Shown here piece after piece: positions 1 to 11,500 of a stretch of 64,000 nucleotides of DNA. Numbering within the stretch: the stretch's first letter is position 1; each line of letters opens with the position of its first letter. The DNA comes from Sanderia malayensis (taxonomy: Eukaryota; Cnidaria; Scyphozoa; Semaeostomeae; Pelagiidae): NCBI GenBank assembly GCA_013076295.1, contig RQOL01000495.1, forward strand, positions 310,001-374,000, written 5' to 3'. The position numbers and the translations under genes are program-made. The notes under the pieces were generated by a model. The model was not told the DNA's origin. It saw only the letters and a list, made by a program, of their open reading frames with translations, and ran no database searches.

Positions 1-267
1 TTTACAGTGCATTTAAAACCCACAATAAACAGCTGTTGTCAGGGGTTTGGTCATTGAAAGCTATTTTAAAACAACCCCAAAAGCCATTAAATTAATTCCA
101 TAAAAATTAAGGAATTAAGTAAACTGAAAAATCACCAGGTTTCTTATAAAAAAGAGTGTACTGTCAAGACATGAATATAATAAATACAATATAGTAGAGT
201 TAAAAAAATCGAATAAATGAAAAACAAATTAATAAATAAACTAATATAAAGTGAATATATTAATTAC

Positions 268-405
268 CTCTTTTGTATTCCTCTTTACATTTTCGACTTT
301 CTCCTTCTCATCAAATAAATCTTGGTCTTGGTAAACTCCATCACTTGTTCTTGAAAATTCATCATCTGGAGGATGGTCTAAATCCGAATCAATGTCTATA
401 TCCAT
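268..405 (-). CDS. First coding exon of a minus-strand gene leaving the window; weak TIPIN-like resemblance
   Basis: Reading the minus strand, an ATG at 405-403 opens 46 codons and ends at GAG followed by a GTAATT donor (267-262), phase 0. The peptide begins MDIDIDSDLDHPPDDEFSRT and is strongly acidic, ending in a basic VKRNTKE. The rest of the gene lies left of position 1. An acidic start followed by a KRN-type basic stretch recalls the N-terminus of the replication-fork protein TIPIN, but 46 residues without a folded domain are not enough to name it. The exon call rests on the acidic composition, the start codon and the donor. Confidence 0.5.
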
Positions 406-1364
406 CTTATATATTGAATTGAATAGTTAAAGATGAAAATAATCAAATCTTATATATTATTTATACTGCATATTTCGAATATTATACAAACAAAAACAAA
501 TATATTTCGTCCGAATGAGAACGCGCGAACATCTCGATGGTTCCCGCCTAGCTTAGGCCAATTTCAAAATTTTTACTCACGCCGACAGAAATCTTTACAA
601 AGCATTGAAGATACCTCTATCCAACAAGATTCTGTATTAATCAGCTAGTAATTGTAATAATGTTCTCTTGATTCACCAGTCCAGATTTGATAAATGTTCA
701 CAAAAATTTATTATAACTAAAGAGGTGGTTCGCCGAAAACAAAATTTAAAATTTTGAGGAAGGTTGGTATGGCAAAAGATAAGTGGTCAAAAAAGGACCT
801 TACCGAGAATTACCTAAAACGACGAATTACGAGAAACGAAAATTAAGAAACGATAAGTGGCCAGCATGAGCAGAGGAGTAGTTATGGGCACTGCGCAGGA
901 GCAGGAGCAATTTTCAAAAACCTCGCTAAATGCTTTATGAGCATTAAATTTATATGTCGAAAAGCATGATTTTTTGTATAATGAATAATACGCCAGTGGG
1001 AACCTCAGAAATCAACACATTCAGTGTGGGGGCTTAATGGAGAGGATGGGGGGTCATTCGAGGGGGGCTAACTTGAGAGGGGGCCAATTCGAGGACTTAC
1101 GGTATTGTAAATTATCAGATAAGCCCTCCCTCAATGGGTATTGTTTTTATAAACATGAACAACTGACTGGTTTTTATTCAATGTCAAGCCTAGACCATGC
1201 AGTGAGTTGATAAAATTATTTGGTTAACTTTGCCAATAATGACGTGACAACTCATTGGTATAATTAAGGTTTAATTTTGTAAAATTTTGGGATTGATGTG
1301 TTCATGAACAGTTAACAAATGTCAAATTCGGGTGCCAAGTTTTAGCATATGAATTTTACCATTA
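406..1364. other. Intergenic stretch with MITE-like G-rich sequence
   Basis: No convincing gene. The plus-strand 71-codon frame at 433-648 has no family resemblance and lies just upstream of the divergent minus-strand gene. Around 1020-1110 there is a G-rich 'gggggcttaat' motif. It recurs near 26800, 32300 and 34510, and a looser form occurs near 56560, so a short dispersed MITE family is likely. Confidence 0.4.
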
Positions 1365-1366
1365 TA

Positions 1367-1552
1367 CAGTCAACTCTGTCTAATTCGAACACTCTGGGGA
1401 CGCGTGAAAATGTTCGAATTACAAAAAGTTTGAATTATAGAGGCTTGCTTTATGAGAATTGGTTCATTAGTGATCCTTGAAGGGACAGAGAATTTGGTTC
1501 GAATTAGACAAAAGTTCGAATTACACGAGTTCGAACTATGCAGATTTGACTG
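1367..1552. mobile_element. Pogo/Tc1-mariner-like MITE, copy 1
   Basis: A 186-bp element starts CAGTCAACTCTGTCTAATTC and ends in the inverted form, GAACTATGCAGATTTGACTG, flanked by TA on both sides (1365-1366, 1553-1554). TA target duplication and CAGT termini are typical of pogo/Tc1-mariner non-autonomous elements. There is no transposase. A second copy in opposite orientation is at 25967-26151. Confidence 0.8.
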
Positions 1553-1697
1553 TAGTGCAATCAAATTCCCCCGCTGTAATTTCCAACGAGGTATTTCCCC
1601 TGGGAGACCCCCTTCCCTGCTGGCAGCCCTATTCAATCCCAGAATCCCAAGCGGCCTCATTTTCTTTTGTTATGCTAATTTATGGAGTCCCGATCCA

Positions 1698-1762
1698 CCA
1701 ATCACGAGGGGGGAGTAAAGGGCACGTGATGTCTGAGATTGAAGGTAAACGAAAGCGAAAGT
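1698..1762 (+). promoter_or_regulatory. NLR gene A promoter block: CCAAT box, E-box, ISRE-like site
   Basis: CCAAT at 1698-1702, CACGTG at 1723-1728 and GAAAGCGAAAGT at 1751-1762, which fits the IRF/ISRE core GAAANNGAAA. The same three motifs in the same order lie upstream of paralog B (39720-39772), and the sequence between is recognisably homologous. Upstream, 1564-1572 and 1591-1600 hold near-matches to NF-kB sites, perhaps decayed. No TATA box was seen. Function is inferred from consensus and paralog conservation only. Confidence 0.55.
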
Positions 1763-1764
1763 TT

Positions 1765-1846
1765 TTATTCATTCGACATTCGTCCATTTCTGAAATTTCA
1801 ATTTATTTCTTCAACTAGTGACTGGTTGTTACTTGAACCAGAAAAA
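1765..1846 (+). other. Probable 5' untranslated exon of NLR gene A
   Basis: Ends at a strong donor (GT at 1847, GTAAGT) and aligns with the region before the GTAAGT donor at 39881 of gene B; downstream intron sequence is also similar. The 5' end is arbitrary because no start site can be read. It would splice to the acceptor at 4869-4870, ten bases before the ATG of gene A. Confidence 0.5.
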
Positions 1847-2179
1847 GTAAGTTCATAGTTTTATTCGTCTGATTATATCTTTACGAATATAGTATTACTA
1901 ATTTATCAGCCAATGTTAAAAGATTCTTTTTAAATTTTTACAACTTTCATTTCAACACGGGCGTATGAAATCTCACTTACATAAAACCTCGACCATTTCG
2001 AAAGCAGGTTTCAGGTTGCAGATGACCAATTTTGATTAAAGATGGCGTTATTTTTTATCTTAATCGACAAGTAAGCTATCAAAATACAGCTGATCTTTTA
2101 TAAGCTATCCAACACAAAATTTTGTGTTGTTTTCATTCGTTTTTTACACATTGAAAACTGATTTTTCTATGAGTGGATA

Positions 2180-3656
2180 CACTTTTTTTTTAATAAGCAA
2201 CTACACTTAGGTATTAAAAGTATTCGAACGCCTGATGAAAAATGGCGTCTAGAAGTGGCCCTAGGCCTGAGCAAGAAAATTTACAAAACAATATAATACT
2301 ACACAACGGGTTTCAATAGCGAATTTCTTTGGCATAAATATACTCAAAATTTCATAAATTTTCAAATGAAAACATAATTTAAGCTATACCATATTGTTTT
2401 ATAATAATATTAAAAGAAAACTGCGAAGAGGTCCCTCAAAAAATTTTTACGACAATTTATCGAAGTGGAGTAATTAAAACGCGAATAATTATAATTTCTT
2501 TTACTCAAAGCCGCGCAAATTTTCTCACATTTAAAGGAGAATGTTTTGAAATTTTGAAAAATTTAAAAATTGTTCATGTAACTGTCTTGACCTTTTAGAA
2601 CTCAAGGTTTTAAGTCTTTGTTTACAACTCGAGAAGCACATGTTTTGATTTTCAAATTTCAAAATGTGTTTTAAAAATTGAATTTTTGTTCACTTCAGAA
2701 AATATTAAGCCCTTGAAAGTTATATCAAATTATAGTATTGGAAACAAATTATAGGAATATCCATGTCGGAGTTTTTGTTATGGCGCTTAACCTTCTTTTT
2801 TTACTCTGAAAAAAAAATTATAGAAAGATCGGATTTGTCAAGTCACATTCCGAAAATCCTAAACAAAGACTTAAAACCTTGAGTTCTAAAAGGTCAAGAC
2901 AGTTACATGAACAATTCTTAAATTTTTCAAAATTTGAAAACATTCTCCTTTAAATGTGAGAGAATTTGCGTGGCTTTGAGTGAAAGAGATTATAATTATT
3001 CGCGTTTTAATTACTCCACTTCGATAAATTGTCGTAAAAATTTTTTGAGGGACCTCTTCGCCGTTTTCTTCTAATATTATTATAAAACAATATGATATAG
3101 CTTAAATTATGTTTTCACTTGAAAATTTATGAAATTTTGAGTATATTTATGCCAAAGAAATTCGCTAATGAAACCCGTTTTGTAGTATTATATTGTTATG
3201 TAAATTTTCTTGTTCAGGCCTAGGGCCACTTCTAGACGCCATTTTTCATCAGGCGTTCGAATACTTTTAATACCTAAGTGTAGACTTTGGTCCAGCCCTG
3301 AAAGTTGCTTAAAATTTTGGATATTTTAGCCCTCAAAGTTGCTTAAAAGTTGCTTAAAGTTTTTTGTGCTTAAACAGCCTCTCCTGTCCCCAGTGTATCA
3401 CTCCTAAGTTCGTGGGTCAAAATCATCAACTGTAACGCCTACAACACAAGACTTAAGAGATAGTAAGTGTAAACATGTTAGTCAAGAACTTCAACAGCAC
3501 AGTGAACATTCCTGCCCAGTTTTGGCATGTTAAAACAAATGACGTTTGAATTCTTAGTTGCTAACAGTAATTCAATTGAGCCCTCGAGTTGCTTAATGGA
3601 AGGGTCAATCCAGCCCTAGTTGCTTATTGAGCGGTTGCTTATTAAAAAAAAAAGTG
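2180..3656. mobile_element. Outer TA-flanked MITE carrying a nested insertion
   Basis: The ends are inverted: CACTTTTTTTTTAATAAGC at 2180 and its complement ending AAAAAGTG at 3656. TA flanks are at 2178-2179 and 3657-3658. The foldback element 2204-3280 sits inside it near its left end, so the outer element is older. The remaining interior has repeated 'gttgcttaa' motifs and no ORF. Confidence 0.65.
2204..3280. mobile_element. 1.08-kb foldback (palindromic) element, TA-flanked, copy 1
   Basis: Both halves are inverted copies of each other almost end to end: the left end CACTTAGGTATTAAAAG mirrors the right end, and the 'gcctgatgaaaaatggcgtc' block near 2230 recurs inverted near 3240. TA lies on both sides. 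There is no coding capacity. A second full copy is at 35814-36892 and a deleted one near 47250-47540. Confidence 0.85.
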
Positions 3657-3658
3657 TA

Positions 3659-4868
3659 TTCACTTCCTTGTTCAACATGTATTGTTTGTTGAATTAAAAA
3701 CTCCAGCTCACAAACATTTTTGTTTGTTTATTGATAATTAACATGTTCATTTGTAAACACTGTATACCTATGAACTTCCATCAGATTATTAATCATGGAA
3801 GAGCAAAAACTCTTTTCCTCGGGTGTGGCGCATGTTAAAGATGGGCGAGTGTGCGTCTCAGTCTGCATGACGTAATTACACTGCCAAAGTAAAGTTTGGG
3901 TCAGGGGGGTCTTAAAGGTGGGCGTGTATGGGCCGTGTCATAAGATACTGCGCAGGAGTATACATGACGTAATGATACTACTAGTGTAAAGTTATGGTTA
4001 AGATTAGGGTTGGGGTTAAGATTAGAGGGTCTTAACCATGCCAAGAAATCTAGATTTGTTTTGGCAAGCATTTACTTGGGGTATGTGTCCCCGATAAAGA
4101 GAAAAAACTAATATTTGCTAATTTTTCTAAGTCGGAGATGAACATTTTTCCCAGTTCCATCTCTTTAGTGCAAACATGAAGTATTATGAGGATATTATCT
4201 TGAAATATGAAGTGATATTGTAGGAATTTGGACCGTATTCCCACCAAGCTACGTGACCCACCTCTCCGAACTTTCCTTGCCATTTCATCTTAATTTAAAG
4301 TGCAGAGAACACAGAGCCAGAGAGATGTGTTAAGCATGAAGTCAATGATGTAGAGCATGGTCATATTAAGCCACTAAGTCCCCCCGGGGTGCTACTGTCA
4401 AATCCTGATAGGGGTCCAGTCAGGGTTAAAGAGAGCCAAAGCTGAGATGCAAAAATCACCCTCAAATGTTAGTGTAGTATTTACAGTAACCTTCAAGTGG
4501 TAGTATAAGAACCAAATTTATGCCATTCGGTGGTATCCAGTAATAACAATGTTCTGAAAATGTTTCATAACAACGTGCCAAAAGAGTATTTATTTATTTA
4601 ATTTACGTCAGTACCAGGTTTAAGAATTGGCTGCTCCTGGCTGTAGCATTCACGCCAAGTAGTTTTTAAGGAAACCATTTATAGTGAGGTTCTTTCTGCA
4701 AACAAAGTGCCCATTTCAGTTGGATCTCCGTGTTTGTTGAACACATACAGGCTGGGCACATATAGGCCTTTTTCAGTCCACGCGAACCTGTGAACCTCTC
4801 GGTATATAATTTGATAAGCTACATGTCCAGCTGCAAACAATTGATATCTATTATATTCTTTTCGATTA
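3659..4868. other. Non-coding stretch, probably 5' intron of NLR gene A
   Basis: No coding signal beyond short random frames. It lies between the 5' untranslated exon and the HEPN exon of gene A. No repeat boundaries could be defined, apart from low-complexity and G-rich patches near 3900-4030. Confidence 0.4.
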
Positions 4869-4880
4869 TTAGAGATCAAG

Positions 4881-5508
4881 ATGGATAAGGAACAAAAGTA
4901 CTTCTTCAAGGTGGCAATAATCATTCTAGACCTACTTTCAGAGAACTTGCGTCAGTTGTTTGAAGAAAAGTGGAATTCAAAATACCCTAATGAAAACTGG
5001 GAAAATACGTCTATCAGCGGAAATCTGTTATTAAGCCACATTCCAAGTCATGTAAGGAAGCCAATGAAAGATATTTCAGAAAATTTGAGGAGTGGTGACG
5101 TCAAAAATTGGGATCCAACTACCCTTTTCTGGGTTTTTCAGCAATCGGGATTAAATCTCATTCAACCAAGCCGTCCATTGGAGCAAATGACCTTTCCTTT
5201 GTTACACTCTGAATATTTGGATATAGCTAGAGGAATTCGAAATGAATGTTTTGCACATGCAACAAAGGCTTCCATTAAATTTAATGATTTTCGCTATATT
5301 GTTACAAAGTTCATGACTTTCCCTCAAAGCCTGTTTGGAATGTCATTCTATAAAGATCTTAATAAAATAGTGAAATCAGATATTACAAAAACAAGAAGCG
5401 AACAACTCAAAAGTTCGCTTGAAGTACAAATGAAAGTCACTTCTGCATATGTTGAGTGGCTTGAAGATATCCAAATGGACATTGAAGCTCCAAAAGAAGT
5501 TATAAAAG
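4881..5508 (+). CDS. HEPN exon of NLR gene A
   Basis: A 209-residue exon starting MDKEQKYFFK. An acceptor (TTAG at 4867-4870) lies ten bases before the ATG. The block WDPTTLFWVF and the motif RNECFAH match DZIP3-type HEPN domains, where R and H form the metal-independent RNase site. A coiled-coil-like tail follows. It ends in phase 1 at an AAAAG/GTTTGC donor. The intact R and H suggest a catalytically competent nuclease domain; this is inference. Confidence 0.8.
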
Positions 5509-8500
5509 GTTTGCATTTGATTATCTTGCATTGTGTGCATTCATGACATTTCAGAGGGATATTAATAAAGAAGAGATTAGTTGAAGTTTGTGTGAACTTT
5601 TCTTTGATGCCTTTTTTGTTATTTATTTCCCAGGTGCTACACACATCGAGTATCATGGACCAGTCACATACATCAAGGTTTCTGACGAAGCATCCGCAAC
5701 ATTTGGCACTATTGAACAAGGTTAGTGTTTTGACTAGGACAAATAACACTCAGTGCCAATTAGACATTGTAAGTGTTGTGTTGGCTTGCGTTGGCTTGCT
5801 TAAACAGCAAAAGGGAAACGAATGTCACAATGTGAGAATCACCATATTGGTGTATTTTTTTGTAGAATTAGCAAACAACATGATGTAGTTATCGTTTTCT
5901 TATTGTATTTCTGATTTGCATTGGCCATTTATTAGGTTTTATCACTTCCATTGGCTTCCAGCACGTAACCTTGAATATTTCAATAAGTGCTACTAATTTA
6001 GGAACTCCAAAAAACATTTTAAAAGGAAGAAATAATATTTTCGTATTTCGTCATATGTTCGTCATGTTCAGTAATATTTTTGTAGTATGTTGGTCATTCA
6101 CTTAATTCGCACAAATCATCAGGAATTTGATTTGCGAGAAAATATTAAACGTTGCCTGAAGTTTTTGGTTGAGAAAATTTGGTTTGCTGCAACAGATTTT
6201 ATATTCACTCAAATACTTTGTTACAAGTCTTAAAATCATATTAGAAGGAGCAAGATTTAATTGAAGTAGTTTCCATTAAGTAAATGGTAATTAAGGCAAG
6301 AGTTAATTATTAAATACTCAATATAGCTATTTGTTTAACAGGTACCACTCGCACATATGATACAGTTGGAACTGTGCTTCAAAATGTTTCTGGTAACAGT
6401 GAAGTAACAACTGGCTCTGCAACTTTCGCCTCTTCAAGCTTACAAGGTATTTTTCATCATTGTGCTTGTCATTGTATTGTAGACTTTTTAAGATGATTCA
6501 TGTTCAGATAACTTGTTTGTGTTTAAAGACTAGAGTGAGATGGGGACCCATGTAATATGACGCCCATTAGCAAGTATTTGAAATTCGGTGACAGAACAAC
6601 AGGGATGGATAACTGTGTGGTGCATACACTTTCCTCCTTGCCCCTAAAACCCCACTTTATTTCTCTAACCCCTCTCTACCCCTGTATATGGTGATGTTGT
6701 CTCCAAACCATCAACAATGCTACTTTTTGGGCCAAATGTCACATATAGCTTTTGAGTTTGACTCAATCCAGGTTTTGTTCTAAATGTCTCCTTGTGTTTT
6801 GTTGACACTGGATGTGTAATGGTCCTAACCATTTTCTCGTTCTTACCTATGACTAGATTCGAACTTAAATCAAATGTTTTATTTGTATAGATGTAAATGG
6901 AGATAAAGAAGCCGTTGTTAGCAAACCTCAGTCTGCAAATGGTAAGTTTGCAAACATTCTTAAATCTGATTTTTAATTGGAAAGGATTCTTAAGTTAATT
7001 CTAAGATATTTATCATTACTGTATTTTTAATTCTAAAGATATTTATCATTTGTGCCATCTTGGCAAGGGAAGGAAATTCTCCATCAGTGCAAGCAAAACT
7101 GAGATGCCACATGTTAATTGCTTTGCTTTAGTTTCTTTAACAACAAAAGAGAGAAATTAATTGAGGGGGGGGTGGGTAATATTTCACCAGAGCAGTTACC
7201 TTTGTGTTTTTAGCAGAGTTAGCAAGTGACATTTATCTCTATTTATATCCATTTATGCAACTATCTCAATCTATGCCCATTTATGCAACTATATGAGGAT
7301 AGTTGCATCTTGTCATTTGATTTGTTAACTTTAGTCCACCATAACGTGACGTTAGGTAGCTATTTATCAGCCATTGAAAACTACAATACTCTTAGGTGCC
7401 TAATTGCCGTACCCCCCGCCCCGCTAATTAATTTTTGAAAATTTTTCCAACCCCCCTCTCCTCGCTCTTATCAGGACCCCCCCCCCCCGCTTATTAAATT
7501 TTTCAACTTCGCGCAAGTGACGCGTATTGAAAATTCATATCAGAGTATTCAAAATCACAAAATAAATAGATACCAGTCTTGCATAGACAAAGTAGGATAA
7601 AAATTGAGTCTGGGGAAGGCGAAAAACTTGATATAGACAGTGACATGATATAGACAGAAATAAATTTAACAAAAAATCCAACCCCCCCGCTAATTGGGAC
7701 CCCCCGGCAATTAGGCATCTAAGAGTAGGTGAAAAAACTCCCTGGGACACCTGAAAATTTCATTGGATAATGCTATGTTTCTGCACACTTTGATCCCTGT
7801 GAATGGAATGCGAGCCCCCACTCACCCCCCAAACAATGTTGTCTTGTTCACCAGTATTTTCTCATCACTAGGCCAAAATATCAGAGGAGAGTCTTATTAG
7901 AAGTGAAATTATTTCACTAAAAGTAGTTTCCATTAAGTAGATTTTATCGCTTAAATATCACCTAAAATAAGGTGGATATTAGCAAAAAATTTTATAAAAA
8001 TTCACGCCGCTTTTCGAAAAAAGTTGTAACATTTTGTGCTTCGTATGTTTTGGCGGTTTGACTTTAGTTTTGCATTGCGACATCTGAAAGAATTTATTCT
8101 GCTGTTTAGTTTTATTATATTGTATAATGTTGGAAATCTGTTCATTTTTGTTAGCTTTTTCCGGCTTACGAGAAAAGTATCAGAAGGATTGCTCAACACA
8201 CGAGGTCAATTGTATTGATACAATGGAAAATTGCATTGTTTCACTGGATTTGGATATCAACGATTTTTCTGTGAATTTAAAGATAGTAGAGGAGGAGAAG
8301 AGATGCACAGCTGAGGAACAGACTTACCACGATGAATTGGAAAAGCACCTTCACTTATTAAAAGATAATGCGAAAGCCATTAAAGTTGGTGAATTGATGA
8401 ACATGATTGAAGATAATGAAAAAGAACGAATCATGTTTGTTAGTGGTTTAGCTGGAATTGGTAAGTCTGTTCTTGCCAAGAAAGTGGCCCTTGACTGGGC

Positions 8501-11500
8501 CTGCAGTAAAGAATGCAGTCAGACACGCTGTCTTTTCTACATAACATGCAGAGAATTGAACAGTTTCTTTCATGAAAGTGGCAGAGATAGAAAACCTGAA
8601 ATCTTGATTGACGAATATTTGAAAGAACAGTTCGGAAACATGCCTCTTGAGAATGTGGAAACCACGGTCTTTTTGATTGATGGTTTGGATGAACTGCAAG
8701 AACCTGTCAAAATTATGAAAGCTTTCACAGAAATGTTCTTCAAATCAAGATTCATAATTCTCGGCAGACCACATGCCAGACACCATGTTAATTCCATCGG
8801 AAAGAAGCGCCAGAAATTAGAAATACTTGGACTCAATGATGGCCAGATTGAAGAATACATTAAAAAGTTTCCTAAACTTTCAACAGACAAGAGTCAGGAT
8901 GAATCTTCATTAACAGAACAAAAGATTAAGGAGGCAATTCAGAAATCGACAAATATATCTTACATTGCAACAATTCCTCAATTTTTGAACACAATTTGTT
9001 GTGCTGTCATGCTATCAACAGAAGGGAAATTATTCACCAACAAGAATGATCTTTATAGCTGGAGTTTGTTTTTGTTGATGAGACAGCACTTCCAAGGCAA
9101 AGAATCGGACAACCAAACCGTTGGATGGGAGATCTTTTCTTGTTATTCAAAGCAGTTGCTGGCGATTTGTAAACAGGCATTCAAGCTATACAGTTCTAGA
9201 AGCATCATCTTCAAAAAGACGGAGCTAGAGTGTAAGGATGAAAAGTTTATTGAAGGGTTTCTACTTGGTGTGAAGAACAGTGCTGGAGACATTACCAAAT
9301 ACGTGTTCAAACACCTAACTATTATGGAGTTCCTGGCTTCTATTCACGTCTATTTCGCCAAAAACAAACGCAAGTTATTTGAGGAATTATTGGAGAACGA
9401 GCGCTACGAAATTGTTTCTTTTGTGTGCAGTTTTGTACGATTCAGTTTGGTGGAGAAAGCTTCATTATTTGATGACGAAGAGGAAATTTCTTATCAGGTA
9501 TTAAAACAACTTGTTGATGGCAAAAAAGCTACTGAATTTGATGAGAAATATAATATATATTATAATGTTTTAATATAATATATTATTACCACATTTCTTA
9601 TTAGTTGATTACACGCCTTGGTGATGAAATAATCAGATACGAAGACGAACGTAATAAGGTTTGTTGTGCTTTAAATAATGTTTGCAATTTTCAATTTAAA
9701 GTTGATGATAATAATTATATGTCATGTGTATTAATGAATTATTACTATATTTTTTATCAGTTGAAAAAATCACGTTTACATGGCACGATCAGAAACAAGG
9801 ACGCACAGAATTCAATCCGTGAAATTTTAAAACAGGTTTGTAATTTTAAATTCAATGCGCCTGATTATATTTGTAATTGTTTATTATATAGAATATTATT
9901 ACATATACAAGTATAATTGATTTTTAATTATATCTTCTAACAGTTGCCAAATGATGAAGTTAAGTTGAAAGTGAGATTTCTGGCCGACTGTTTTGTTGCA
10001 AGTGACAAAGTAATTGATGTGAAATTCTTTGAAGAACTGCTGAATTCAATAAAGCCAAGTTCAAATGTCGAAGTCTGGCTCAACACATTTGACCAATCAA
10101 GTTTGTTATCCATTCTGAAGTTGGCGACTGGAAATGAAGTGGCAGATTCTGAAATCAAGAATGCATTCAGTGGGATTAAGTTTGATATACCTGATTTGAG
10201 AGAGATGGAAATCCTTGATTACGCTTTGTGGATCGACATTGGCTTGGTTCGGTTGAATGATGTAAATCATTTTACTGAGGACCAGTCAATGTTGGTCCAA
10301 CGCAACGTGGCTTTCTGTGGGGGAGTTGGGTTTGTTAACTGCAAGGTCCCTTTGTTCACCACCAATGCGAATGAATCAACAACATCAATGAAATTGGAAT
10401 TGTTGAAAATGTCGTCAATGAGAATTGACCAATGCGAGGTCAGCTCAGCCGCCAATCTATTTTGTTTGGCGGAATTGGTTAAGTTGGATCATGTTCGGTT
10501 TGGTGGAAATGAATTTGAAAAGATGATGGAAAAAGTAATTCAAATAAAGCCACGCAGGTTGAAGAGGATGGAGTTATCGGATTGTCCACTGGTGAATCAC
10601 GATTTAAAGCAAAAGGTAAGAACATTATTACTTCTATTGTCACTGCCTATATTTTATATATATGGATTAACATTACCAGGTGGTTAATTATTTTATCAAT
10701 TTATTACTTTAAACTTCAATTACATAATATTATAATGTTCAAGAAATAAAGTTTTAAATGTGATGAGTAATTGGCGCCGAAAATTTCATTCAACAACTGA
10801 GAAATTTGAGGTCTTGTTTTGGTTGAACATTTAGAGTTCTGTGTTTTGACTTGCAATTTCATGTATTACAAACAAGATAATAGCAATCATGAAATAGTAA
10901 AGAAAACATATATGATAAAATATATCAAGAATTATTTTGAATTTACCAACCATTTCATATATTCAATGTTAATGCTGGTTTCATGCGTTGAGAATTAAAC
11001 TTTGAAATGGCGCCCGTTTTGTACAAATTTCAAAATCAAAACTTTGTTAGTTCTTATTCTCATTTCAGGGTTCCTTGATATCATTTGAAGCAAAATAATT
11101 TTTCTACAGAATTCTGTGCTATTTTAATAGCTATACTTCATAAAAAATTGTATCATCAATTTAGAAATGAAGGAAGGATTTAAAGTTTTGGAAGTTTTAA
11201 GTTCTTCACGGATTGCGGCTTTAATTCTGATGAATGCATTTATCTAACTTTTGAAGTTTTTGCTGATTTTTGAAGCGCATTAGTTAACAACTCTGGCACA
11301 AAGCTTTGGCAACTTTTATAGTTTCAAACTCAAAAGTTCATAACTGTTGCTTAATTTCAAGTGTTTGTTTGAAGTTTATGGGATTTTGCTAAGTATGTTG
11401 GCAAAGTTTCTTGGTATTTTGTTTTGTGTTGGGCGGCGGTAAAATATTTACATTTTTGCTGGTCAACAAATTCTCAAGTATTTTCAAAATTATGCTGCAC

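Noticed and set aside
433..648. 71-codon plus-strand ORF
   Set aside because: Random-looking, no splice or homology support, overlaps the upstream region of the divergent minus-strand gene.
1370..1818. Several ORFs on both strands
   Set aside because: They lie across the TA-flanked MITE and the NLR promoter block; no family resemblance.
9498..9578. Extension of the NACHT exon to the stop at 9578 as the gene's end
   Set aside because: The tail is open in both paralogs, but the following exons keep phase from the CAG/GTATTA donor and are conserved, so the gene continues. A short isoform cannot be excluded.
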